A stretch of 41,939 nt of DNA, taken from the NCBI GenBank assembly GCA_964372415.1, contig CAYJQH010000007.1, positions 1-41,939 on the forward strand. Reading direction: 5' to 3'. This document shows positions 29,858-37,239 of the stretch, piece by piece (the stretch's first letter is position 1; every line of letters starts with the position of its first letter). Source of the stretch: JAGORL01 sp964372415 (GTDB lineage Bacteria > Patescibacteriota > Patescibacteriia > UBA9934). Below the pieces are notes generated by a model, which was given only the letters and a program-made list of their open reading frames with translations, was not told where the DNA came from and searched no databases. The position numbers and the translations under genes are program-made.

Positions 29858-30709
29858 ATGAAATCAGGACACGTAGCAATAGTAGGGCGTTCAAACGTCG
29901 GTAAATCGACGCTTTTAAACACCTTGGTTGGCTCAAAAGTCGCCATCACTACACCTAAACCGCAAACAACCAGGCGGCCGATTTCGGGTATTATCACTCG
30001 CCCCGAGGGACAGATAGTGATTGTCGATACCCCAGGCATCATGCAAAAAGCCAGGGATCCGCTCACGCAGAAACTTTTAAGCTACGCCAAAGATACCTTG
30101 CGTGGGGTTGACGCAATTGTTTACGTGGCTGACCCCACTCGTGCTATGGGTGACGAAGAAAAGCAGGCTCTAAAAATGATTGAAGCTGTTCAAAAACCAA
30201 AGTTACTAGTGATCAATAAGGTGGATCAGAAAGAAGCCCGGGATTTTATTGATTACTATCGTGACCTTGGTCAAAAATTCGACAACTACGTTGAAGCCTC
30301 GGCCATGACCGGAAAAAATACCGATCTCATTGAACGTTGGTTGTTTGAACATTTACCAGAAGGCGAATTCATGTTCCCGCAATTTCAATTTACAGATTTG
30401 ACAAATGAAGAGTGGTTATCCGAACTAGTACGTGAAAAATTATTTTTACGTTTACGTGAAGAAGTTCCCTACACTACCCACGTTAAGGTAAACGAAGTAG
30501 CGGTCCGCAAAAATGGTGACATTTATGTGAACGCTACAATTTTTACAAATAATGAACGTTACAAACCAATGATTATTGGTCGTGGGGGTCAGGGAATTAA
30601 AGAAATTGGCCAATCAGTTCGTAACGAACTCGAAGCGGTGAGTGGAAAAAAGCATTTTATTGCACTTGATGTTCAGGTTGATCCACATTGGTTGGAGCAA
30701 CTGATATAG
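29858..30709 (+). CDS. era: GTPase Era (30S assembly)
   Basis: 283 residues. G1 is GRSNVGKS (10-17), followed by the switch I KPQTTRRPISGI, G3 DTPGI, G4 NKVD and G5 EASAM. The C-terminal KH domain that binds the 3' end of 16S rRNA is complete, with the GRGGQGIKEIG loop. G1 has Arg-Ser where many Era proteins have Arg-Pro. A likely promoter lies upstream: TTGTTA (29818-29823), 17 bp, TG-A-TAGCCT (29841-29846). The last 53 bases overlap the convergent lipoprotein gene. Confidence 0.96.
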   Translation: MKSGHVAIVGRSNVGKSTLLNTLVGSKVAITTPKPQTTRRPISGIITRPEGQIVIVDTPGIMQKARDPLTQKLLSYAKDTLRGVDAIVYVADPTRAMGDEEKQALKMIEAVQKPKLLVINKVDQKEARDFIDYYRDLGQKFDNYVEASAMTGKNTDLIERWLFEHLPEGEFMFPQFQFTDLTNEEWLSELVREKLFLRLREEVPYTTHVKVNEVAVRKNGDIYVNATIFTNNERYKPMIIGRGGQGIKEIGQSVRNELEAVSGKKHFIALDVQVDPHWLEQLI

Positions 30710-31577
30710 GCACAATGCTTATAACTTTATAGCCAGTTGAAACACCGAGTTCGCCGAGTGAGGCGAGAAAATTAGTACCAAAAGCCAAAGGTCTAAGATC
30801 AACTTCAAGAATTAAGGGATTGTCAGGATTGGCTAAAATAGCGTATTTAGCAAAACGGTTCTCAGCCATAATGGTTTTAACCGTTTTTTTGTTGCCGTAA
30901 ACCTCAAACGTATATGTTCCCCAATCTTCTTTGGCTTCAAGTTCGGTAAAATCATCAAGCTTAATTTCGGTCTCAATTGCTTCACCGCTCAAACTTTCAA
31001 TAAGCCCAGAAATTTTATCGGCAAAATCGACGACGTTCGATAAACTTCGATCAAACAACCCAAGTTCAACATGTGTGTGGCGAGTTTGTGATAATTCCTC
31101 GTACTGTGCTTGTGACAACCATATCAGACTATTTTTTTCCCCGCCGGCAAAGGTTGCGCCGTTCGGCCAAGAAGTTGGTAGCGAAATCTCTCGCGCGATA
31201 TCAAGAGAACTGGTGGTGAGTTCTCCTTCAAATCTGACCGTTTCGTAAATCGGTTCTGGCACAGTAACTCTCTCCTCACCTACGGGCGAATTTTCAGCTG
31301 TTTCCCGAGCTTTTACAGAATCTGCGGTTTCTTGCTCAAGAGTTTGTCGCCACTCAGCTTTCAGAGAATCACCGGCTTTGTATTCAGTGATGGTCAGCAG
31401 CCATTCCGGTGATTCTGTTTTTGAGGGTAAAAGCTCAAGTGATTGTTGGCGTAAGGTAAGTTGAGTACCAATGTTCAAATCAAGTTCTTCAGCCGATATT
31501 TGGTCAGGCAAATCTAAACACCCCACGCCAAGCGTGATAAGCAGAACGCCAGGCATAATAAATCGCCAATGGATCAC
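30657..31577 (-). CDS. putative lipoprotein, unknown function
   Basis: 306 residues from GTG 31577. This start makes a 4-bp overlap with the stop of the thioredoxin-like gene (GTGA) and gives a good signal sequence: MIHWRFIMPGVLLITLGVGC, with Cys20 as the probable lipid-modified residue, though Gly at -3 makes the lipobox weak. The mature part (about 21-306) is soluble, acidic and rich in Glu/Ser/Thr, with no domain I know. A Glu/Val-rich stretch near 95-110 looks like a linker. Its tail overlaps era by 53 bp on the other strand. Export is well supported; function unknown. Confidence 0.72.
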   Translation of the reverse strand: MIHWRFIMPGVLLITLGVGCLDLPDQISAEELDLNIGTQLTLRQQSLELLPSKTESPEWLLTITEYKAGDSLKAEWRQTLEQETADSVKARETAENSPVGEERVTVPEPIYETVRFEGELTTSSLDIAREISLPTSWPNGATFAGGEKNSLIWLSQAQYEELSQTRHTHVELGLFDRSLSNVVDFADKISGLIESLSGEAIETEIKLDDFTELEAKEDWGTYTFEVYGNKKTVKTIMAENRFAKYAILANPDNPLILEVDLRPLAFGTNFLASLGELGVSTGYKVISIVPISVAPTNVDQPEHQVQ

Positions 31578-31843
31578 ATGATCTTTTTTCCCTGCGCCCA
31601 AGCCCTGAAGGTTGCCTCATCAGTCGAGCCACAAATAAACTGTTTGGACTCGGTGTTAAAGAAAAAAGGAACTCCTCCGCACAGTCCTTTGTCGAATTCA
31701 GCCATCTTTTTGGCATTAGTTTCATCGTTCCAAACCTCATGTTTATCAACCTTTAAATTAAGCTCTTTTTCTACCTTCTCAACAATTGGCTTCATGGCAA
31801 TACAGTGAGGACATGTATCGCCGTAGAATTCAAGTAAAGGCAT
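31574..31843 (-). CDS. small thioredoxin-like protein (CPHC)
   Basis: 89 residues, shorter than thioredoxin (about 105) and close to glutaredoxin size. Active site GDTCPHC with Cys11 and Cys14; VPFFFN carries the cis-proline that faces it; a third Cys pair (CGG, ICGS) is also present. No signal peptide, so a cytoplasmic thiol-disulfide oxidoreductase is the likely role. The CPHC sequence is the DsbA type of centre, which tends to be oxidising. It is coupled by a 4-bp overlap to the lipoprotein gene. A TATAAT box lies upstream in the gap before 31888. Confidence 0.85.
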   Translation of the reverse strand: MPLLEFYGDTCPHCIAMKPIVEKVEKELNLKVDKHEVWNDETNAKKMAEFDKGLCGGVPFFFNTESKQFICGSTDEATFRAWAQGKKIM

Positions 31844-31887
31844 AGGTTGCCTAGAATCATTTATTAATTTCCTGTAGATTATACCCG

Positions 31888-32493
31888 ATGTCTAAGTTTG
31901 CCGAGATTTGGCTAGTTATTACCATTGTAAGCCTTGCTTACGGTTTTTTAATTTACACACGTCTCATTGAGGCACCTCGGCAACCACCCCTTGAGTTTGT
32001 AACCTCGAGTAATGGCGCGCCGAGGTTGTCTGATCTCAAACGCGGTCAGTCCGTGCAAACTGGGTCCACCGAGTTTGCGGCTTATCGTTTTATCACAGAT
32101 CCAAACGATGATGCGCTTTTGTTCCTCGATCAAAATACTAAGATACGCCTTGACGAAACCTCGCCAGAAAAACACGTCACTTTGCTTCAAGGAAGAGTCA
32201 TTACGAGTTTTGTAGCCACTGAACGAGAGGTTACGGTTCAGGTACGCAATCTAGAAATTTCTTCTATTCATTGCGCTATTGTGCATTACAGCTGGCTTGA
32301 TGAGGTTGAGATATCCAATCCCGGAACTGGAAAGTGCCTGGTAAAAAGTACCGGGTTTAAGGTGGAGCCAGGCAAAACAGTTCGTGTTAACACCTTTGAC
32401 GGTCAAATTTTATTCATGACTGATTTTGTTCCCACGGCCTCTGCGGCCATAAATTTTTTCACTTTTGCTGGTTGGCTTAAGTCGAATTCTTGA
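31888..32493 (+). CDS. membrane-anchored FecR-like domain protein
   Basis: 201 residues. One N-terminal helix (about 7-23, IWLVITIVSLAYGFLIY) and then an extracytoplasmic beta-rich part. LLFLDQNTKIRLDE, VTLLQGRVITSFV and GFKVEPGKTVRVNTFDGQILF follow the FecR pattern of alternating strands with a final anchor-like DGQ. In classical systems FecR senses a signal and acts on a sigma factor; no sigma factor is next door, so here it is only a domain resemblance. It overlaps the convergent beta-CASP gene by 91 bp. Confidence 0.7.
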   Translation: MSKFAEIWLVITIVSLAYGFLIYTRLIEAPRQPPLEFVTSSNGAPRLSDLKRGQSVQTGSTEFAAYRFITDPNDDALLFLDQNTKIRLDETSPEKHVTLLQGRVITSFVATEREVTVQVRNLEISSIHCAIVHYSWLDEVEISNPGTGKCLVKSTGFKVEPGKTVRVNTFDGQILFMTDFVPTASAAINFFTFAGWLKSNS

Positions 32494-33845
32494 TTTTGTC
32501 GAGGGATAATTATTTCAGCCGGTAAGTTTCGCGTTAAATGATTCGCAAAAGATTGCTTAGCACTCTCATCGCCGTGAACCAGGAAAATCTTATCTATACT
32601 TCCCTCCTCCGGATGCAACCAGCGTGTAAGCTTGTCCTTATCAGCATGGGCAGAGAACGCTTCAATTTCTAAAACTTCTGCTCTGACCGAATACTCCTCC
32701 CGATGAATTGAAATTTTAGCTTCGCGATTAAGAACTTTACGCCCTAGAGTTCCCTTGGCCTGATAACCAACAACTAGCAAACCAGAGAGTGAGTCGCTAA
32801 TATGCCGTTTAAGATGGTGCAAAATGCGTCCGCCCGTCATCATACCGTTTCCGGCAATGATTATCTTGGGTAGATGGTCATCGTTGATTAGTTTAGATTC
32901 ATCACTAGTTAAGGTTTCACGAAGCGAAGGGAACGAAAAAAAATCCTTATCCGGTCCCAAGATAGGATGGTCAAACTTTAAGTATTGTTTGAAGTGGCGA
33001 TAAACCTCAGTTGCTCGAATGGCTAATGGACTATCAAGGTAAATAGGCACACTGGGAATCTGTCTGTCTAACAACAGGGTATCTAGCTCGTAAAGAATTT
33101 CTTGGGTTCGCTCAATCGAAAAAGCTGGAATAAGTAATGTTCCTTTGCGGCTAATAATGCGCTTTACAAATTCAGCCAATTTCTTTTTTCTAGTATCGGC
33201 GGGATCGTGTAAACGGTCGCCATAAGTAGCTTCACAAACAACCGCGTCGGCTCGTGAGATCGCCTCCGTAGGTGGCAATATCGGAATACGATCATTTCCA
33301 AGATCGCCGCTAAAGATTAGGCGAAAGGGCTGGCCTTGCGAATTTTTGACTTCGTCAACCTCCACGGTAACAAATGACGAACCAAGAATGTGTCCAGCAT
33401 CATGAAACATTACCCTGACACCGGGAGCAACTTCGAGTTCAGTGTGATAATTAACACCTTGCATTTGCTGTTGCGCGTGTTCTTTGTCCGCTAATTCATA
33501 AGGCATCGGATCGCTGCATCGTTTGGCGTTGTCCTTCATGATGTGCAGCGAGTCGTCCAAAATTAAACTAGCCAAGGCTTTAGTCGGTGCCGTAAGATAA
33601 ATTGGACCTTTGTATCCATTACGTACGAGCTCTGGTAAACGACCGGTGTGATCAAAGTGAGCGTGGGTAATAAAAACAGCATCCAAGGACTTAGGCTCAA
33701 AGCCAAACGACTCGAGGCTGCGAGCCACGCAGATTCTCTCTCCCTGTTTCATACCGCAATCAACTAAAATCTTTGCCTTGTTGGTCTCGAGTAAAAAACA
33801 AGAACCTGTAACCTCTTCAACACCGCCGTAAAATGACAGTTTCAT
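32403..33845 (-). CDS. MBL-fold / beta-CASP RNA-processing nuclease
   Basis: 480 residues from ATG 33845 (MKLSFYGGVEEVTGSCFLL); a TTG three codons upstream is a weaker start. The metallo-beta-lactamase zinc motif is THAHFDHTG (His61, His63, Asp65, His66); DAGHILGSS and FSGDLGND give the next ligands. The beta-CASP insert (RKGTLLIPAFSIERTQEILYEL, MMTGGRILHHLKRH) and the closing ligand motifs EAFSAHAD and FLVHGDESAK follow. This is the bacterial relative of CPSF73/Ysh1-type RNA endo- or exonucleases. The last 30 residues go past the normal end of the fold and overlap the FecR-like gene. Confidence 0.93.
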   Translation of the reverse strand: MKLSFYGGVEEVTGSCFLLETNKAKILVDCGMKQGERICVARSLESFGFEPKSLDAVFITHAHFDHTGRLPELVRNGYKGPIYLTAPTKALASLILDDSLHIMKDNAKRCSDPMPYELADKEHAQQQMQGVNYHTELEVAPGVRVMFHDAGHILGSSFVTVEVDEVKNSQGQPFRLIFSGDLGNDRIPILPPTEAISRADAVVCEATYGDRLHDPADTRKKKLAEFVKRIISRKGTLLIPAFSIERTQEILYELDTLLLDRQIPSVPIYLDSPLAIRATEVYRHFKQYLKFDHPILGPDKDFFSFPSLRETLTSDESKLINDDHLPKIIIAGNGMMTGGRILHHLKRHISDSLSGLLVVGYQAKGTLGRKVLNREAKISIHREEYSVRAEVLEIEAFSAHADKDKLTRWLHPEEGSIDKIFLVHGDESAKQSFANHLTRNLPAEIIIPRQNQEFDLSQPAKVKKFMAAEAVGTKSVMNKI

Positions 33846-33875
33846 AAAACTCAAACTGATTCGCCGATTAGTCGG

Positions 33876-34106
33876 TTAGCGTTGTGCTTTTAGACGTTCT
33901 TGGTATTCCGGCCAACGGGACTTGAGTTGAGTTTCGTAACCCTCTAGGTTTTGATCGTCGTGAAACTCTTGAACACGACGGTGTTCTTCAATCATGTCTT
34001 CAACCAACTGATGGTATGCCTCCTCTGTGTTAACGGCTTCGGTGATACCCTGATTAACTATTTCTTCAAACAAATCTTCCAAATTAAAGGCTAGGTTTTC
34101 TATCAT
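33876..34106 (-). CDS. small acidic helical protein (76 aa), unknown
   Basis: The start at 34106 (MIENLAFNLEDLFEEIV) is chosen because the longer frame to 34265 runs into the divergent dus gene. The protein is rich in Glu, Gln and Arg and looks all-helical (EEAYHQLVEDMIEEHRRVQEF), ending in a basic tail (WPEYQERLKAQR). No Cys, no membrane part. It is 30 bp upstream of the beta-CASP gene on the same strand, with a GCTA-type repeat between, so the two may be co-transcribed. I know no family for it. Confidence 0.65.
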   Translation of the reverse strand: MIENLAFNLEDLFEEIVNQGITEAVNTEEAYHQLVEDMIEEHRRVQEFHDDQNLEGYETQLKSRWPEYQERLKAQR

Positions 34107-34149
34107 ACGTCGACATTTTATCATAACAGGAGTAGCATTCTCGATTGCT

Positions 34150-35244
34150 ATGAAACTCGACTCCTCAAAAGCCTCTGGATTGCGTTGGCACTCGCTTAAA
34201 CGCCCCATCATTGCTCTGTCGCCTATGGCCGACATGACCGATTCCGCTTTTTGCCGGGTGGTCAAAGAGGTTACGCGGGACGCCGCCTCCTCACACCCTT
34301 TGTCGCAGCCGCTTCAAGGCGGCGCCAGAGTCACTCAGAACCACTCACCCACTGAGCTTGTGGTTTTCCGCGAAATGGTTTCAGGAGAAGCAGTGGTTAG
34401 AGGCAACAACAAAACACTCGAGATGACCGATATTCATCCTGAAGAACGTCCCCTGGTCCAACAAATCTTTGGTTCAGATCCAGCAATCATGGCCGAAGCT
34501 GCTCGTCTTATTGAAGAACAGCACCACCCCGAGGGCTTTGACATAAACATGGGTTGCCCTGTTTATAAAATTGTTCATAACTTTAACGGAGCGGCCCTCA
34601 TGAAAGAACCTGAATTAGCAACCAAAATTGTTAAAGAAATGAAAAAAGTTATCTCGGTCCCGTTGTCGGTAAAAATACGTTTAGGTTGGAGCGACGCGAC
34701 CGAATGCCTCGAATTTGTTAAGGTTCTCGAAAATGCTGGGGCAGATCTCCTTACTATTCATGGGCGAACAAAGACTCAGGGATACTCCGGAGTTGCCGAC
34801 TGGCAAATGGTTGGCGAAGCCAAGAAACGAGTAAAAATTCCCGTCTTGTGTAATGGCGACGTGCATAGTTTTGATCTGATTTCTAAAGCACTCGAGGTCT
34901 CAGGCTGCGATGGGGTGCTAATTGCTCGGGGCGCCTTAGGTAACCCCTGGATATTTTCTGAGTTCAATGACCAAGCAGCAGGCAAACAGGTGTTTCTCCC
35001 GAGCTTCAAGGAGCGTGTGCAAGTTGCGAAACGTCATTTTGAGCTTCATCTAGAACAATACGGCGAGGGGGCTGTTACCACTTTCCGCAAACATCTTTCA
35101 TGGTACTTCAAGGGGATCCCACATTTTAAGATGTTCAAAGAGGAACTTATGAAGGCTACAACCCGAAGCGAGATGGAGTCTCTGTTTAATGCTATGCTAC
35201 AGGATGACCGACTTGCTCTTGACCGAGTTGTGGTCACCGCCTAA
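34150..35244 (+). CDS. dus: tRNA-dihydrouridine synthase (DusB-like) with an N-terminal insert
   Basis: 364 residues; usual length is 310-340. An FMN enzyme that reduces uridines in the tRNA D-loop. PIIALSPMADMTDSAFCR opens the TIM barrel, DINMGCPVYKI carries the catalytic Cys, then SVKIRLGW, LTIHGRTKTQGYSG, VLCNGDV and GVLIARGALGNPWIF bind FMN. Between VVKEVTRD and VVFREMVSGEAVV there is an extra run of about 25 residues (AASSHPLSQPLQGGARVTQ...), coded by palindromic G/C-rich DNA. A short hairpin with T-run follows the stop (35237-35263). No good ribosome site before the ATG. Confidence 0.93.
   Translation: MKLDSSKASGLRWHSLKRPIIALSPMADMTDSAFCRVVKEVTRDAASSHPLSQPLQGGARVTQNHSPTELVVFREMVSGEAVVRGNNKTLEMTDIHPEERPLVQQIFGSDPAIMAEAARLIEEQHHPEGFDINMGCPVYKIVHNFNGAALMKEPELATKIVKEMKKVISVPLSVKIRLGWSDATECLEFVKVLENAGADLLTIHGRTKTQGYSGVADWQMVGEAKKRVKIPVLCNGDVHSFDLISKALEVSGCDGVLIARGALGNPWIFSEFNDQAAGKQVFLPSFKERVQVAKRHFELHLEQYGEGAVTTFRKHLSWYFKGIPHFKMFKEELMKATTRSEMESLFNAMLQDDRLALDRVVVTA
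34281..34324. repeat. in-frame palindromic insert within dus
   Basis: Arms CGCCGCCT (34281-34288) and AGGCGGCG (34317-34324) pair perfectly over a 28-nt loop; a nested GCCGC/GCGGC pair (34308-34312, 34319-34323) is an alternative. Codes part of the extra stretch near the protein start. Confidence 0.65.
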
Positions 35245-35263
35245 ACTACGGCGGACTATTTTT
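35237..35263 (+). terminator. weak terminator after dus
   Basis: CCGCC (35237-35241) and GGCGG (35250-35254) around an 8-nt loop that contains the dus stop codon, then ACTATTTTTAC. A short stem, so termination may be partial. Confidence 0.45.
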
Positions 35264-35271
35264 ACTCTCTC

Positions 35272-35291
35272 ATTCGCATAAGTATGCGAAT
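35272..35291. repeat. perfect palindrome over the rimK-like start codon
   Basis: ATTCGCATA (35272-35280), AG, TATGCGAAT (35283-35291). The ATG at 35284-35286 lies in the right arm. It may be an operator or an RNA hairpin that hides the start. Confidence 0.7.
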
Positions 35292-36222
35292 CGGTATATT
35301 AACGTTTGTTGAATCAAAATCTGGCTTGGCTCCTGGAACTCGCAATATTGTTGAGGCCGGAGAACAGCGCGGCCATAGTGTAAAGATTTTATATGCCAAA
35401 GATGTAGGTCTTGTTTTTGGTAATGGAAAAACTCTAACCTATCGCGCCAGGCCGCTTGAACCAGGTGATTTTGATCTTATATTAGTCAGACCAGGATTTG
35501 TCCGTGACCCAAGCATTCACGCCTCGGTAATTAAACAGTTTCAATTAGCCGGATTCAACGTTATTAATAATTATCTTTCGGTTTTTAGAGCTAAGAATAA
35601 AATTCGTACTCTACAGCTTCTTGATCACTTTGGTCTGCCTGTCCCTAGAACCCATGTGCTTGGCGATCCGGCAATGCTCGCAAGCGTGATTAAAAGTGAG
35701 TTTACCTTTCCAGTAATAATAAAAACAATTTTCGGCACTCACGGAACCGGTGTGTTTATTGCCGAATCAATGCGCTCGTTGGCGCCCATTGTTGAGTACC
35801 TCACAAAACGTGAACAAGGACCAGTAAAGATTCAAGAATATATTAGTGAGGCCAAGGGCAAAGATCTACGAATTTTTGTTTGTGGTCGAAAAGTCGTAGC
35901 CGCTATGGAAAGAGTGGCCAAACAGGGTGAGTTTCGAGCCAATTATCACAAAGGCGGTTCAGTGCATCCTACAAAGATCTCAAAAGAAGAGGCCAAACTC
36001 GCGGTTAAAGCAGCCAACACCCTTGGGCTTGATGTGGCCGGAGTCGACCTTTTACGCACGGCTCATGGACCTAAAATAATTGAGGTTAATTCAAATCCTG
36101 GAATTGAGGGAATCAGCAAGGCCACCGGCATTGACGTTGCCGATCAAGTTATTCAATTTCTAGAACGACGTCATGCTCATACGCGTTCCGTAAAACTCAC
36201 TAAACGGAAAATGACTGAATGA
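35284..36222 (+). CDS. RimK-like ATP-grasp ligase
   Basis: 312 residues. The N-terminal domain (MRIGILTFVESKSG ... FDLILVRPGF) is followed by an ATP-grasp core: FPVIIKTIFGTHGTGVFIAE (nucleotide loop), KIQEYISEAKGKDLRIFVCG, RANYHKGGSVHPTKIS and the metal-binding VAGVDLLRTAHGPKIIEVNSNPG. This arrangement is that of RimK, which adds glutamate to the C-terminus of ribosomal protein S6, and of related alpha-glutamate or peptide ligases. No S6 gene is nearby, so the substrate is open. The end is basic (RSVKLTKRKMTE). A 9-bp palindrome covers the start codon. A terminator-like region follows within 100 bp. Confidence 0.9.
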   Translation: MRIGILTFVESKSGLAPGTRNIVEAGEQRGHSVKILYAKDVGLVFGNGKTLTYRARPLEPGDFDLILVRPGFVRDPSIHASVIKQFQLAGFNVINNYLSVFRAKNKIRTLQLLDHFGLPVPRTHVLGDPAMLASVIKSEFTFPVIIKTIFGTHGTGVFIAESMRSLAPIVEYLTKREQGPVKIQEYISEAKGKDLRIFVCGRKVVAAMERVAKQGEFRANYHKGGSVHPTKISKEEAKLAVKAANTLGLDVAGVDLLRTAHGPKIIEVNSNPGIEGISKATGIDVADQVIQFLERRHAHTRSVKLTKRKMTE

Positions 36223-36256
36223 GGGGGTAAATATTTGACCTGTATTAAGTAAAAAA

Positions 36257-36302
36257 TCTAAAAAAATACGCATCGCTTCAGCCCTAGCTGTCATGCGATG
36301 CG
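36257..36302 (-). terminator. terminator of the orphan gene at 36325
   Basis: Arms CGCATCGC (36269-36276) and GCGATGCG (36295-36302) pair perfectly; on the minus strand they are followed by TATTTTTTTAGATTTTTT. Confidence 0.8.
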
Positions 36303-36324
36303 ACACGGTCACGAGCGAGACCTC

Positions 36325-36798
36325 TCATTTAAGGATGAGGGGTTCTCCAGGATATTGCACAACGTGCAACTTACGAAACTTGATGTATGGAGTATCCCTA
36401 CGTCCCCACAGGTATTCGTAGATGTCTTTAGCCTCGCGGTATGAATAGAGCGCCTCGTAAAGCGTGAGTATTCCCTGATCGTAATGGATTACTCTCTTGC
36501 CGTAATTGGTAGGTGCGGCCATGATGAGATCGACGATCAGCTCGATCCGCTGTCTATCGAATCCTCTGACGGACGTGATCTTCAGCTGTGGGCAATCGTA
36601 GTAGCGACGATCGATGAGAAGCGTGCTGTCATTCGAGATAATGTCACCCACCTGTGAGATCTTTCGGCCTTGTGACTCAGGGACGAAATTACACGAAACG
36701 ATGACCTTCCAAGAGAGGTAAGGATCCACATGGACCATGAGAAACTCAGGTCCTCCAGCCGCCCACACCTGATTCACAATTAGCCAGATGGCACTCAT
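36325..36798 (-). CDS. hypothetical protein (157 aa), orphan unit
   Basis: I do not recognise it. The first 13 residues are hydrophobic (MSAIWLIVNQVWA) but then MVHVDPYLSWKVIVS continues as a soluble alpha/beta protein, so a signal peptide is doubtful. The middle has paired basic/acidic stretches (LLIDRRYYDCPQLKI, GFDRQRIELIVDL) and the last part is Tyr-rich (YEALYSYREAKDIYEYLWG). No catalytic motif stands out. It is a complete stand-alone unit: promoter (36826-36853), a strong ribosome site GGGGGGAA 5 bases before the ATG, and a terminator. Such a ribosome site is unlike most core genes here, so a recent arrival beside tRNA-Gln is possible. Confidence 0.65.
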   Translation of the reverse strand: MSAIWLIVNQVWAAGGPEFLMVHVDPYLSWKVIVSCNFVPESQGRKISQVGDIISNDSTLLIDRRYYDCPQLKITSVRGFDRQRIELIVDLIMAAPTNYGKRVIHYDQGILTLYEALYSYREAKDIYEYLWGRRDTPYIKFRKLHVVQYPGEPLILK

Positions 36799-36825
36799 GT
36801 GCTTCCCCCCAAGCTTCTATATTCA

Positions 36826-36853
36826 ATATTACTCATGATGGCCACGGCGTCAA
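36826..36853 (-). promoter_or_regulatory. promoter of the orphan gene
   Basis: Minus strand TTGACG (36848-36853), 16 bp, TAATAT (36826-36831). Leader of about 20 nt with a G-rich ribosome site. Confidence 0.6.
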
Positions 36854-36860
36854 CAATTAA

Positions 36861-36895
36861 CAAAAGAATCACGACGTATAGTCGTGATTCTTTTG
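36861..36895 (-). terminator. bidirectional terminator after tRNA-Gln
   Basis: A perfect 15-bp palindrome: CAAAAGAATCACGAC (36861-36875) and its complement (36881-36895) with a 5-nt loop. Read on the minus strand it ends in TTTTG. Its first two bases belong to the tRNA CCA end. Confidence 0.85.
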
Positions 36896-36967
36896 GTTCC
36901 GGGACTTGGATTCGAACCAAGATAAACAGATTCAGAGTCTGTTGTCCTGCCGTTAGACGATCCCGGA
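36894..36967 (-). tRNA. tRNA-Gln (anticodon CTG), CCA encoded
   Basis: Acceptor TCCGGGA/TCCCGGA, D-arm GTC...GAC, anticodon stem ACAGA/TCTGT with loop CTCTGAA (anticodon CTG, codon CAG), T-stem CTTGG/CCAAG with loop TTCGAAT, discriminator A and a templated CCA. tRNA-Arg in this window has no templated CCA. It is the last element of a transcript that begins near 37203. Confidence 0.95.
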
Positions 36968-36973
36968 GCATAT

Positions 36974-37129
36974 AAAACCTATCCAAGTTTGACCATCTTC
37001 GTCGTCGTTCGCTCCGTCGGACTCGTACAGCTCCGACGTTTCAGTCGGAGCCCCGACGCCGTAGGCCGTCGGGGTACGCCTCGTCCTTACTCGCTCGCTC
37101 CTAGAATCTGACCAAACTTAATAGGTTTT
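36974..37129 (-). ncRNA. candidate structured RNA upstream of tRNA-Gln
   Basis: About 156 nt that fold as a closed multibranch on the minus strand. The ends pair: AAAACCTAT with ATAGGTTTT (37121-37129 / 36974-36982) and AAGTTTG with CAAACTT (37113-37119 / 36985-36991), separated by a small internal loop. In the middle are two G/C-rich hairpins side by side: CCCCGACG/CGTCGGGG (37051-37058, 37067-37074) and CTCCGAC/GTCGGAG (37031-37037, 37044-37050). A consensus promoter lies 5' of it and tRNA-Gln starts 7 nt after it. It shows none of the marks I know for tmRNA, RNase P RNA, SRP RNA or T-boxes. A short inverted-repeat mobile element (MITE-like) is the alternative. Confidence 0.55.
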
Positions 37130-37209
37130 CTTTCTTCATCTGTGAGGACTCGGTTTTCTCTTGGAACTATTCACCAATAAACATCTACGGATACTATGAA
37201 AACGCAAGA

Positions 37210-37238
37210 ATAATATTGGAAAAATAGGCTATTGTCAA
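37210..37238 (-). promoter_or_regulatory. promoter of the structured RNA / tRNA-Gln unit
   Basis: Minus strand TTGACA (37233-37238), exactly 17 bp, TATTAT (37210-37215), 2 bp past the dnaX stop. Predicted start near 37203, which gives about 75 nt of leader before the paired element. I see no ORF in the leader. Confidence 0.75.
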
Positions 37239-37239
37239 T

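Noticed and set aside
37030..37074. Two G/C hairpins as intrinsic terminators
   Set aside because: No T-run follows on either strand, and they sit inside a larger paired element.
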